Part shown: positions 44,085-52,508 of the stretch, in pieces
Position numbering within the stretch: the stretch's first letter is position 1
How the letters are laid out: each line of letters starts with the position of its first letter
From: an uncultured Lachnospiraceae bacterium
Lineage (GTDB): Bacteria; Bacillota; Clostridia; Lachnospirales; Lachnospiraceae
Direction of reading: 5' to 3'
Length of the DNA: 64,000 nucleotides
Assembly (NCBI GenBank): GCA_937891165.1
Contig: CALAEX010000066.1
Location: 1 to 64,000, forward strand
Translations under genes and position numbers: made by a program
Notes under the pieces: generated by a model
The model's input: only the letters and a program-made list of their open reading frames with translations
Database searches by the model: none
What the model was told of the DNA's origin: nothing

Positions 44085-45296
44085 TTAGTAGTTAGTTCTT
44101 TCCATTAAAGCACCCATTCTCATAAAGTCTTCTTCACTCATAACGTTTGCTTCAACTGCTTCTAACATATAATCCATAATATCGTCTGCAGTAGCTGCAC
44201 GACCTTTATTAATAGATACTTTTTCAAAGATTTCTTCTACAGATTCTTTTACAGGTTTTTCTTCTTTTGTTGGTTCTTCACCCTCGGTTTCACCTTCACC
44301 TTCACATTCTTCAGCTACAGGTTCTTCAGCAGGAGCTTCTTTTTTCATACCATCTGCAATCATCTGGTCGAATTTTTCAGCCATTGCTTTTTCTTCATCT
44401 GTTAATTTACATTTTAATGATTCTAATTTTTCAACGATACTACAGTCAGCACCTTCTGTAACAGCTTCTGCTTCCGCATTATCTTTCATTTCTTTTACTT
44501 CTTTTGCTTCATCAATGTCTTTCTTGATTTCTGCTTTCGCTTCTTCATTACCTTCTTTAGCAGCTTCAATGTAAGCCATAACCATAGCAGGAATATCTTC
44601 TGGCTGAGGACCTTCAAACATGAAATCATCCTGTGCAAGTTCCATAAGAACTTCATGCTGTCTCATATTGATTAATCCAACATTGAAAGATTCTTCTACA
44701 AATTCTACAAAATGATCACGTTTTACATTTAACTTTTCAGCAACTGCTTCTAAGTAAGCATCCATTCTTTCTACCGCTGGAGTAACACTTTCAATTACAG
44801 TGAGCATATAATCTCTCATATTGTCAGTGATTTTACCTGCAGCATTTTCTTCAAAAATATCAAGTTTCATTGATTTAATATCAGTCATAGAAAACATAGT
44901 ATTTTCAACTCCTTCTTTATAAACAATTTTTCCTCTTTTTAAAGCGTCTGGATTTACACTGCATCCGAGACGTCTTAATTCGGAAACTGTATCATCTATT
45001 TTTGATTTTAAGGAACCATGGTATTTCACTCTCCCTTTTAACTGAGTGCCTGTCTCAGCCTTGCGGTTAGAATCAATTCCTGTTCCACCAACCATTCTAT
45101 ATTCATTAACTAATTCCGCTAATGTAGTTTTTAATTCCCTAATTCTATCTTTCACCTCAGAAGTATTGCGTTTTTCTAATTCTTTAGCAGTTCGTCTATC
45201 TTCTTTCTTATTAGTGAAAGAATAATTATTAATACTTCTAGTTCTAGAAGTTGTGATATTGAATTTACTCATATCATTTTTATTAAATAAACCCAT
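44085..45296 (-). CDS. Scaffold/prohead-core-like protein
   Basis: 403 residues, mostly helical with an acidic C-terminal half (EEPVAEECEGEGETEGEEPT), the composition of T4 gp22-type prohead core scaffolds. It contains MKLDIFEENAAGKITDNMRD, related to the repeats of the small protein at 19250, and a TE-G site at residue 281. Thirteen bp upstream is the prohead protease, the usual partner that digests the scaffold. Assignment by context and composition. Confidence 0.6.
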   Translation of the reverse strand: MGLFNKNDMSKFNITTSRTRSINNYSFTNKKEDRRTAKELEKRNTSEVKDRIRELKTTLAELVNEYRMVGGTGIDSNRKAETGTQLKGRVKYHGSLKSKIDDTVSELRRLGCSVNPDALKRGKIVYKEGVENTMFSMTDIKSMKLDIFEENAAGKITDNMRDYMLTVIESVTPAVERMDAYLEAVAEKLNVKRDHFVEFVEESFNVGLINMRQHEVLMELAQDDFMFEGPQPEDIPAMVMAYIEAAKEGNEEAKAEIKKDIDEAKEVKEMKDNAEAEAVTEGADCSIVEKLESLKCKLTDEEKAMAEKFDQMIADGMKKEAPAEEPVAEECEGEGETEGEEPTKEEKPVKESVEEIFEKVSINKGRAATADDIMDYMLEAVEANVMSEEDFMRMGALMERTNY

Positions 45297-45309
45297 GAAT
45301 ATTTCCTCC

Positions 45310-46248
45310 TTAGAAAGAGCTTAAGAAGTCAACAACTTCATGTCTTGTTTTTGGAGACATATTTGCATAGATAGTATTGTCTTTATCTTTGATAATAACA
45401 TGATTTAATCCATTATCAAATCCAACGATATCATCCATAGACAAATCAAATGCTTCCATAATGACTTGAGTATTAACATCTTTATTTCCAGCATATTCTA
45501 AAATTTCTTTTAGAGGAATTAAAATATCCTGAGTATAATTATCACGAATATCATTTGCAAAATTTCCGGAATGGAAACCTGCAGATTCCATAGTAATGAG
45601 AGCTTCGGATTTCTTAATAAATTTTGGTTTACCTTCCATATTTGCGTCATGATGACTAGGGTATAAAACCCAATCATAGGTAATTAACTTACGAACGACA
45701 ACATAAGGTTCACCATTAATATTTTGAATACCGGCAATAGCTCTACAACTAAAGGAAGGAATAAGACCCTGAATGATTTCATTATAAAATCCTCTTCCTG
45801 CTTCAGTACCAGATGCAGTTTGAATTGTGGCTCTTAAGATATCACCTTTTACTTCAGGACGTAAGATTTTATGTGAACGTCTTGACATTTCAATTGCCTG
45901 AATACGTTCACTAGATAAATCTTTGTCTTTGTACTGACAATAAGGATGATCCATTTCACCGTACCATGCATTAGTTCTTAACATGGTAATGATTCTTTCA
46001 GCCTTTAACATTTCGTCTATATTTGGACCCCAGTATTTTCGCTGATTTCTGTTTAAACAACGAAATGTCTGGAGGATGGTTTCAAACTCTGCATAGTTAG
46101 TACCTGCTTTATCATGGTATGTAAGATTAGTGATAATATTATCTTCAGGAGATACCTGTTCTGCAATATACATAAGACCAATATTATCACCGGGCATTTT
46201 TTGATAGCCAAATTGTGTATTGCAACGATTTAAAGCTACTCCACTCAT
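45310..46248 (-). CDS. Prohead protease (T4 gp21-like)
   Basis: 312 residues of the T4-type prohead serine protease family, which processes scaffold and capsid proteins in the assembled prohead. The family pattern is visible: NRNQRKY (about residue 70), then WYGEMDHP (about 95, catalytic His), then VKGDILRATIQTASG, and GLIPSFSCRAIAG (about 166-178, catalytic Ser). The C-terminal 100 residues extend beyond the enzyme core. Directly upstream of the scaffold-like gene on the same strand. Confidence 0.85.
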   Translation of the reverse strand: MSGVALNRCNTQFGYQKMPGDNIGLMYIAEQVSPEDNIITNLTYHDKAGTNYAEFETILQTFRCLNRNQRKYWGPNIDEMLKAERIITMLRTNAWYGEMDHPYCQYKDKDLSSERIQAIEMSRRSHKILRPEVKGDILRATIQTASGTEAGRGFYNEIIQGLIPSFSCRAIAGIQNINGEPYVVVRKLITYDWVLYPSHHDANMEGKPKFIKKSEALITMESAGFHSGNFANDIRDNYTQDILIPLKEILEYAGNKDVNTQVIMEAFDLSMDDIVGFDNGLNHVIIKDKDNTIYANMSPKTRHEVVDFLSSF

Positions 46249-46545
46249 TATGCATATACCACCTTTCTTAGTCTTTACTGATTAAATTATTGTTTTCTTT
46301 TGTATTTTATCGATAAAATGTTAATATATTATATTATAGTATACAAAAGATAAAATACATACTATCACGATAAATTCTATAGGGTAAATGTAATGGGTTT
46401 ATACTATAGATAAAAAAGAAACCAATAACGAATTCTTAAATATATTTTAATCTTTAATGGATTAAGTAACAATAAATATTGTGAAATGGTGGTGCTATAT
46501 GCACCACCTGTGTATAACCCAAACGGTTATAGAAAGGAGAGACAA
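46249..46545. other. Divergent intergenic region with hairpin leader
   Basis: No gene. It contains an AT-rich promoter-like block (46320-46345), a perfect GGTGGTGC/GCACCACC hairpin (46485-46505) and ATAACC/GGTTAT just before the ribosome site of the gene at 46546. Confidence 0.45.
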
Positions 46546-46782
46546 ATGAGAACACAATTTGAAATTGAACAAAGAATCACATCATTAGAAATGGAGATAG
46601 CTGATTATGATGCTAAATATAATGAGTTGCTAACTTCAATGAAATCAATTCCATCTGGATATGAACAGTCAAGTGCTTTATTAATAGCACATTCATATTT
46701 AGATGCAATACACACTAAGCCGTATGAACTTAAAGGTTTATATTTTGCATTAGGAAAAGATTATACTCTAAAATACAAATAA
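46546..46782 (+). CDS. Unknown small coiled-coil protein
   Basis: 78 residues from MRTQFEIEQRITSLEMEIAD, helical. AAAGGAGAG seven bases upstream supports this start; the in-frame ATG at 46486 lies inside a hairpin. Followed after 18 bp by the DRT-like gene. Confidence 0.6.
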   Translation: MRTQFEIEQRITSLEMEIADYDAKYNELLTSMKSIPSGYEQSSALLIAHSYLDAIHTKPYELKGLYFALGKDYTLKYK

Positions 46783-46800
46783 AATAAAGGAGATGACAAA

Positions 46801-47139
46801 ATGAAACTAAAGATTTTCATTGCTCAGAAAATGAACAACATGCGTAAAACTAATGTAATGATGGAGAGAAAATTTGTTGAGGATGATTTGAGAAAACTTT
46901 ATCCAACAGTAGATATTGAAATCATCGATAATTACTCACATCCAGAAGCACCAGAAAATGCAGGTCGCTTGTGGCATTTAGGAAAGAGTATTCAGCAGTT
47001 AGAAGAAGCAGATTATATTGTATTTGCAAATACTTGTTGGCTATTCTCTAAAGGATGTTTCATCGAGAAAGTGATTTCTAAGGTATATGGTATTCCAACC
47101 ATTAACCTAAAGAGAGAAAAAAGAAAAAGACTAAAATAA
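46801..47139 (+). CDS. Nucleoside deoxyribosyltransferase-like (DUF4406-type) protein
   Basis: 112 residues. Starts KLKIFIAQKMNNMRK, ends with LWHLGKSIQQLEEADYIVFA and CFIEKVISKVYGIP. This is the layout of small nucleoside 2-deoxyribosyltransferase-like proteins (a first strand K-I-F-I-x-Q, then L-x-x-A-D-x-x-x-F, then G-C-x-I-E). The catalytic Glu would be the E of FIEKV. The substrate is unknown; a role in nucleotide modification is inferred from family. Confidence 0.6.
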   Translation: MKLKIFIAQKMNNMRKTNVMMERKFVEDDLRKLYPTVDIEIIDNYSHPEAPENAGRLWHLGKSIQQLEEADYIVFANTCWLFSKGCFIEKVISKVYGIPTINLKREKRKRLK

Positions 47140-47142
47140 AGA

Positions 47143-47182
47143 AATTGAAACTGTATACTTCGGTATACAGTTTCTTTTTTAT
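47143..47182 (+). terminator. Terminator with TTCG loop
   Basis: GAAACTGTATAC, loop TTCG, GTATACAGTTTC and TTTTTT. Confidence 0.9.
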
Positions 47183-47252
47183 GTTTTTACTCACATATTA
47201 GTAAAGTTAAAGTATTTTCTTTTTTGTAATATATCTTTAAATTTTAGATTTA

Positions 47253-47273
47253 GAGATATATTATTTTTATGTG
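47253..47273 (+). promoter_or_regulatory. Putative phage promoter
   Basis: GAGATATATTATTTTTATGT, 40 bp before the start of beta-prime. Confidence 0.5.
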
Positions 47274-47313
47274 TATAACGCATAAAAATATAATTGAAAG
47301 GAGTAAATTTATA

Positions 47314-48179
47314 ATGGGCAAAAAGAGAGCTGAAGTAAAACGTCTTAATTTTGACGTAGAAGCTTATAATGATGTCATTAATGGTAGAGGGTTCTTTGTT
47401 GTAGATCCGCCAGAAGTAGATATCGATGAGACCAGAAAGAAAGCTTTGTATGGTCCGCAATCGCCATTATATGGAAGCACCTTCTCTGATGAGCAGTCCT
47501 TCCAAGAACGTTACCGTTGTAAATGCGGTGAGTTCAAAGGAACTATCTTTGAGGGGGAAACATGTCCGAAATGTAATACAAAAATCGAATTTCGTGATGT
47601 AGACCCTTACATGACAGGATGGATTCCTCTTGGTGCTAAGAAAATTATCGCACCACATTACTACCGTATTTTACAACAAGCTATCGGTAGAGAAGTTTTC
47701 CCAGAAATTATTTTCTTGAAAATGAAAGTAACAAAGAATGGAAGACGAGAAAAATTAACGGAAGAAGAGATGAAAGAATTCGAACCTAAATCTCCATTTT
47801 ATGGAATTGGGTTAGAAGAATTTAGAGAAAGATATTTTGAGATTATTGATTATTTTAAGAAGTTAAAACCTGCAAAAGCAGAGACTTTTGACCGTCTTAG
47901 AAAAGAGGTAAACTCTGTATTTACATCTCATATTCCTGTATATACCACATTACTTAGACAGCAGTCAGTTACCAGTGAGAACTTCTATTTTACCGGTATT
48001 GATAAACAGATTAATACTTGTGTAAACTTAGCAAGAAACTTACGTGATTCGGAAGAAATTGAAACACCAGTTATCTTAAATAGAATTCAGTCCAGAGCAA
48101 ATGCTATTTGGGAAGCTAACTTTGAGCTTCTTAACACAAAAGATGGATTAATTCGTGATCAGTTGATTGGTGGGTCGCT
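47314..48179 (+). CDS. RNA polymerase beta-prime, N-terminal part, exon 1
   Basis: 288 codons plus two bases of a 468-residue spliced protein. It has the beta-prime zinc ribbon (YRCKCGEFKG with GETCPKCNTK, residues about 70-92), then DPYMTGWIPLGAKKIIAP, and ends IRDQLIGGSL, the start of the conserved GSLNFTARNVIVPD segment. ATG 47314 has GAAAGGAG upstream; the ATG at 47269 overlaps the promoter motif. The end at 48179 is set by P1 pairing GGTCGCT with GGTGACC. Confidence 0.85.
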
Positions 48180-48459
48180 TAACAGTTGGGTGACCTTAAA
48201 CCTATCTAACTGCGGGAACGTATTGAAAGGGATTAATTACCAAATCATATCAGTAATGAATATGATGGCAAAGAGTAACTACCTTTGGTATGGTAAAAAG
48301 ATTAATCACTAATATAATCCGCAACGAAGACTCTTTCATTAGAGTAACGCTCAACGACTATCGAAAGACTATTTTTATTAAAATAGAATCGAGTAGAGTA
48401 GGAGAAATCCGAAACGGTAGGCAATCTAAATATTAGATTGAAGATATAGTCTAAATATG
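48180..48459 (+). ncRNA. Group I intron 1 of beta-prime
   Basis: 280 nt. Core segments AACTGCGGGAACG, AATCCGCAACGAAGAC, CTCAACGACTATCG and AAGATATAGTCTAA. P1 GGTCGCT/GGTGACC. The last base is G; exon 2 begins CAACTTTACAG. Confidence 0.85.
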
Positions 48460-48493
48460 CAACTTTACAGCACGCAATGTCATTGTTCCCGAT
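48460..48493 (+). CDS. RNA polymerase beta-prime, exon 2 (34 nt)
   Basis: Completes GSLNFTARNVIVPD. Its end is fixed by P1 pairing TCCCGAT with GTCGGGA. Confidence 0.82.
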
Positions 48494-48921
48494 TGATCAA
48501 ACGTAGGTCGGGATTAAACCTCTTTAATTGCGGGAACGAATTTTATAATAATACTTACTAAATTATGATAGTGATATTATAATGGCAATGGGTAATTCCA
48601 AAGGTATAGTAAAAAAAGTATTATTTTAATCAATCCGCAGCTAAGCTTCTTGATTTAAATATAATATAAATGGAGGTGATTTATTGAATGAATTTGAATT
48701 AAAAGTCAATTTAGAATTGTATTCATTAAATGATTTGGATTTAGAGATTTGGAAAAATATAAATCAAGAAGAAAGTTCAACGACTATCGAAAACATAGTG
48801 TAAGAGAAATACTTATATGAAGAAGTGAGTAGAGTAGGAGAAATCCGAAACGGGAGGTATTGTATATCTGGTAATAGGATATACTTTAAAGATATAGTCT
48901 AATAATAATTTATTATTATTG
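48494..48921 (+). ncRNA. Group I intron 2 of beta-prime
   Basis: 428 nt. Core segments AATTGCGGGAACG, CAATCCGCAGCTAAGC, GTTCAACGACTATCG and AAGATATAGTCTAA. Contains a short relic ORF at 48684. Ends in G. Confidence 0.82.
48684..48803 (+). pseudogene. Possible remnant of an intron endonuclease
   Basis: 39 codons from a TTG with a GGAGGTGAT site 8 bases upstream: LNEFELKVNLELYSLNDLDL then EIWKNINQEE. The W-K-x-I start resembles the N-terminus of NUMOD4-HNH enzymes. The frame then runs into the intron core and stops. It may be what is left after deletion of the endonuclease. Confidence 0.4.
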
Positions 48922-49240
48922 CCATCATTAAAAGATAACCAAGTAGATTTGGGTTATAGCTGTTTTTATGTAATGTTTAAATTAAAGATTATCCATTATC
49001 TTATGAAGATTCATGATATTTCATTAGCGCAGGCTAATAGTATTTGGGAGGAAGGATATTCTTTCGATCAAAGAATTTATGAAATCATGAAAATGATTAT
49101 TGAGATTGAAAAGCCATCTGTTGTAATCAACAGAAATCCCACACTCAATTACTATTCAATCATTTTAATGGATATACGTCAGGTAAAACCTGATAAGGAT
49201 TGCTATACATTAGCAGTTCCATTAAGTATATTACCTGGGT
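48922..49240 (+). CDS. RNA polymerase beta-prime, exon 3
   Basis: PSLKDNQVDLGYSCFYVMFK through VINRNPTLNYYSIILMDIRQ to TLAVPLSILPG. The INRNPTLNY motif is a hallmark of beta-prime just before the active site. Starts after the intron G and ends at ACCTGGGT paired with GCTCAGGT. Confidence 0.85.
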
Positions 49241-49532
49241 AAACAAATCTGCAATTGCTCAGGTTAAACCTCTTTAACTGTCTGGAAGTTATCAATACAT
49301 ATAAGTTACTAAACTAAGTAGAAATATATTAGTGATAGTGAAAATATTTATATGTGATATAATCAGCAGCGAAGATTCTTTAAGTAGAATAACGTTCAAC
49401 GACTATCGAAAAGATGTATATGTGAATAACGTATATAGAACTTAGTAGAGTAGGAGAAATCCGAAACGGGAGGTATTAAGTATCTTGTAATGAGATATTT
49501 AGTAAAGATATAGTCTAATAAAATATTTATTG
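49241..49532 (+). ncRNA. Group I intron 3 of beta-prime
   Basis: 292 nt. Core segments TAACTGTCTGGAAG, AATCAGCAGCGAAGA, GTTCAACGACTATCG and AAGATATAGTCTAA. P1 ACCTGGGT/GCTCAGGT. Ends in G. Confidence 0.82.
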
Positions 49533-49549
49533 TAAATGCAGACTTCGAT
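49533..49549 (+). CDS. RNA polymerase beta-prime, 17-nt micro-exon 4
   Basis: TAAATGCAGACTTCGAT. Joined to the T of exon 3 it reads L-N-A-D-F-D, the start of the catalytic NADFDGD motif whose three Asp residues bind the active-site magnesium. The next exon begins G-D. Its end is set by P1 CTTCGAT/GTCGAAG. Confidence 0.85.
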
Positions 49550-49781
49550 AAACCCGAAAGTCTCTGTCGAAGTAAAACTTCTTTAATTGCTGGGAACTCT
49601 TTAAATAGACAATCAGCAGCGAAGCTCTTAATAGAGAACGTTCAACGACTAGCTTTTATAGCGTAGGATACTATAAAATCTTTTAGTATTCGAAATGGGG
49701 AGCAACGAAAGTTGAAGATATAGTCTGATACCTTTAGGAATAAAGGAAAGTGAATTCTAGATAAGAATTGTAAACGTAACG
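49550..49781 (+). ncRNA. Group I intron 4 of beta-prime
   Basis: 232 nt, no ORF. Core segments AATTGCTGGGAACTC, GACAATCAGCAGCGAAGC, GTTCAACGACTAGC and GAAGATATAGTCTG. P1 CTTCGAT/GTCGAAG. P10 pairs exon GGAGAC with GTCTCT. Ends in G. Closely resembles beta intron 2 (16529). Confidence 0.88.
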
Positions 49782-49952
49782 GGAGACATTTTAAATATCA
49801 TTGGAATTATGGACCCTGCTATCAAACATATGTTTAGAAAGTTTAATCCTATTAAATATATGATTACATCAAGAGATAGTGGATTACTCAATGATTATTT
49901 TGCAGTAACAAAAGGTCAGAAGATTGACTTATTCAACTTCTGTCATATGTAA
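49782..49952 (+). CDS. RNA polymerase beta-prime, N-terminal part, exon 5
   Basis: GDILNIIGIMDPAIKHMFRK and FNPIKYMITSRDSGLLND, ending at a TAA. The rest of beta-prime continues in the separate gene at 39633 on the other strand. Confidence 0.85.
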   Translation, partial: GDILNIIGIMDPAIKHMFRKFNPIKYMITSRDSGLLNDYFAVTKGQKIDLFNFCHM

Positions 49953-49958
49953 AAACTT

Positions 49959-50001
49959 TTATTAGTGTACTAGGTATTTATCTAGTACACTAATATTTTT
50001 T
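49959..50001 (+). terminator. Terminator after beta-prime
   Basis: ATTAGTGTACTA pairs with TAGTACACTAAT, followed by ATTTTTTG. Confidence 0.85.
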
Positions 50002-50020
50002 GAAGAAGGTGATATAAATT

Positions 50021-50203
50021 ATGACAACAGAATTAGTACCAATGGAATTCTTAACTAGAATAAAATTAAAACTACTAGTAAATTATATGAACTATGTAAG
50101 TATTCATCACACATATCAATTTACCAATAAAAATGAAGTTACTATTCATCTTGGAAAAGTTGAAATGGGTGTGATTGAAATAATAGTTAGAAAGGACGAA
50201 TGA
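50021..50203 (+). CDS. Unknown small protein
   Basis: 60 residues (MTTELVPMEFLTRIKLKLLV), ending next to the start of the DRT-like gene. GAAGGTGAT precedes the ATG. Function unknown. Confidence 0.5.
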   Translation: MTTELVPMEFLTRIKLKLLVNYMNYVSIHHTYQFTNKNEVTIHLGKVEMGVIEIIVRKDE

Positions 50204-50205
50204 TT

Positions 50206-50763
50206 ATGATTGGAAAATATCAAGTAGCACATTTAATAGGATCTACAGAAAATAATGAGACCCGTTTTCGAGATGCTGAAATTACCTTAACTAAAATGGG
50301 TTATATTTGTTTTAGACCAGTAATCTATAATCTTGATAGGTATTTAAGATGTAAAGATTTGATTGATGATATGTGTAAAGAGAAACTTTTATTATGTGAT
50401 ATTTGTGTCGTAGTAACGCCTGAAAAAATAGGAGACTCTACAAAACAAATGATTCAACAAGCTATTGAACTTGGAAAGCCGGTATATAAATTCACACGAG
50501 GAATATTACAATTATTTCAGGAAGAAGAATTGAATAGTAAAGTAATCAAATTTAAACCTGTAGAAATTAATTCTATAGATGCTGCTTATAATCTTATAAA
50601 GTTATATACAGAAAAACGAGATGAAACAAATTTGGATACCAGGACACTGACAATAACATTACAAAGGAGCAGAACAAATCCATCATTTTGTAAAGGGAAG
50701 TTTTTAGTTGATTTGGATAGTGGTAAAGTTATCCAAACGGAAAGTGAGGCGAATGAAAAATGA
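50206..50763 (+). CDS. Nucleoside deoxyribosyltransferase-like protein
   Basis: 185 residues. The first 110 residues follow the pattern of 2-deoxyribosyltransferase-like proteins: AHLIGSTENNETRFRDAE at the start, LLLCDICVVVTPEKIGDSTK in the middle, then ELGKPVYKF. The remaining 75 residues (NSIDAAYNLIKLYTEKRDET and after) are an extra tail. Together with 46801 it suggests modified-nucleotide metabolism (inference). ATG 50206 is preferred to 50200 by spacing from AAAGGA. Confidence 0.55.
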   Translation: MIGKYQVAHLIGSTENNETRFRDAEITLTKMGYICFRPVIYNLDRYLRCKDLIDDMCKEKLLLCDICVVVTPEKIGDSTKQMIQQAIELGKPVYKFTRGILQLFQEEELNSKVIKFKPVEINSIDAAYNLIKLYTEKRDETNLDTRTLTITLQRSRTNPSFCKGKFLVDLDSGKVIQTESEANEK

Positions 50764-51221
50764 GTAGAATGAAACAAATTACTAGTGGATTAAATAGTGG
50801 AGGTATTATTTCTAAATCGAGTAATATCAATATTATCAATAGAAATAAAACTACTGTGGTTTTAAAAGGCGGTGAGATTAAATTGGTAGACAATCGTTAC
50901 GATTTTCAATATTTAATTTCCAGTGAACTTAAAAAATCTATTATTGCAAGTTTAGCCGATGGTTCAAATTTTACATACTTAACAAAAGTAAAAGATTATT
51001 TTTATGAAATTAGAGAAGAATTGATAAGATCTCAGGAAACATATTCTGAACTAATTGAAAAAGAAGTTCGATATAATACTATAGATGCTGCAAAAGTATA
51101 CGCAGAAAAGAAACTTATTGAAGCTATTACTGATGTGGTAGATTTGGTTAATTATTTGGATTATTCTAATGAAGATATCAATCGTTTATTAACAAATCAT
51201 TATTTACCAAATACAAAATAG
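50760..51221 (+). CDS. Unknown protein
   Basis: 153 residues, helical C-terminal two thirds (KVKDYFYEIREELIRSQETY, DYSNEDINRLLTNHYL). Overlaps the previous gene by 4 bp. No recognised domain. Confidence 0.55.
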   Translation: MSRMKQITSGLNSGGIISKSSNINIINRNKTTVVLKGGEIKLVDNRYDFQYLISSELKKSIIASLADGSNFTYLTKVKDYFYEIREELIRSQETYSELIEKEVRYNTIDAAKVYAEKKLIEAITDVVDLVNYLDYSNEDINRLLTNHYLPNTK

Positions 51222-51302
51222 ATACCAATTCACTATCAAAATAACCATCTTTTAACTAAGGTTTATCTTAGTACTAAATAAGAAAGGTGGGTTATAAATA
51301 CT

Positions 51303-51842
51303 ATGAAACGAGAAGTACTCCTTGAAAAATGGGAGGATGATAAATATGAAAATTTATATTCTTTAATCCAGATTGACGTGATTTTAAGTCGGTATACAGA
51401 ATTTTGTAAAGATGGTGGAAGAAGAAATATTACAGTATCTATTGAGGAATTCGCAGAACTTATCCAAGTAATTACAAAAGATATGAGAGGATTTCCCGAC
51501 AGATTTAATTATATTGAAGAATTGGCAGATGTAACTATCTGTGCTATTTATATGGTTCAAATCTGTGGTCTTAGCTGGGAAAATATTTCCGGTCGTGAAG
51601 ACCCTGTAATTGCAAATCCATTAGACTGTATTAAATTATTAAATGAAGCACAGTCTAATTTAATTCAATGGTTGGATTCTTCTTGTTGCAAAAGATACTT
51701 AGAAGATTCTGTTAAAAACACTACTTCTGTAGTAGAATTTCTGATGAACCGTTGTAAAATCTCTAGAGAAGAGATTAACAAAATGATGTGTATTAAAATC
51801 GACAGAATTAATACGGTATTTAAAGAAAGACATCTTATATAG
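51303..51842 (+). CDS. MazG-like nucleotide pyrophosphohydrolase
   Basis: 179 residues. SIEEFAELIQVITKDMRGF followed by NYIEELADVTICAIYMVQIC matches the EExxE and ExxxD metal-binding helices of all-alpha NTP pyrophosphatases (MazG/dUTPase class). Family knowledge: these cleave NTPs or dNTPs to monophosphates. The C-terminal half resembles the first half weakly. Ribosome site AAAGGTGGG. Confidence 0.6.
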   Translation: MKREVLLEKWEDDKYENLYSLIQIDVILSRYTEFCKDGGRRNITVSIEEFAELIQVITKDMRGFPDRFNYIEELADVTICAIYMVQICGLSWENISGREDPVIANPLDCIKLLNEAQSNLIQWLDSSCCKRYLEDSVKNTTSVVEFLMNRCKISREEINKMMCIKIDRINTVFKERHLI

Positions 51843-51864
51843 AAAGAGCAGGTAAAGATACACT

Positions 51865-52158
51865 ATGAAAATTATAAGAGACGATGAAGGGTTTACACCT
51901 TATTTCTTAGCATGTGAAGTTAGAAGAACTGATCCTTGCTATAAGTTTCTCAGCGAAAGCAAAGGTTCAAAACAATCTATCGTTATTGAGATTGTCGATA
52001 GCGATATTGCAGGATTAGTGTTACAACAACTAATGACATCCCCTGAAGCTCATAAGGCTTTAGGATTTAAAGTAAATAAAGTTTATCCAAATGAATCCCC
52101 AACTCTAAATAAAGAAGAGTTAAAAAGAGAATTCGCTAAATGGATCGATAATCAATAA
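51865..52158 (+). CDS. Unknown small protein
   Basis: 97 residues (MKIIRDDEGFTPYFLACEVR). Compact alpha/beta, no motif. Part of the plus-strand run. Confidence 0.5.
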   Translation: MKIIRDDEGFTPYFLACEVRRTDPCYKFLSESKGSKQSIVIEIVDSDIAGLVLQQLMTSPEAHKALGFKVNKVYPNESPTLNKEELKREFAKWIDNQ

Positions 52159-52181
52159 CTTAATATGGAAGGAATAAAAAT

Positions 52182-52508
52182 ATGAAAATAGAATTCAATA
52201 AATATGAAAAAGATTTTGAAACTAAATGTAGAAATGGTGAAGTTGAGATTATGCTTATTGATAAGCCGGGTAAATACACCATCGAACTTTTAGTAGAAAA
52301 AGAAGAAGATGTTGCAAAAGCAAATACATTTATTATGTCATTAGCTTCCGCTAATAGACATCACAATGAATCTTTCGACGCTATTGGATGTAGCATGTCG
52401 CAATTTTATGTAGTACCGGTTATTGCGTGTAGTGAATTAAAAGAGTTACATAGTTCATTATCAAATTATGTAAGAATGCTTGAACAAAAAATAGGAGAAA
52501 TAAAATGA
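52182..52508 (+). CDS. Unknown small protein
   Basis: 108 residues (MKIEFNKYEKDFETKCRNGE). It overlaps the next gene by 4 bp. No domain recognised. Confidence 0.5.
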   Translation: MKIEFNKYEKDFETKCRNGEVEIMLIDKPGKYTIELLVEKEEDVAKANTFIMSLASANRHHNESFDAIGCSMSQFYVVPVIACSELKELHSSLSNYVRMLEQKIGEIK

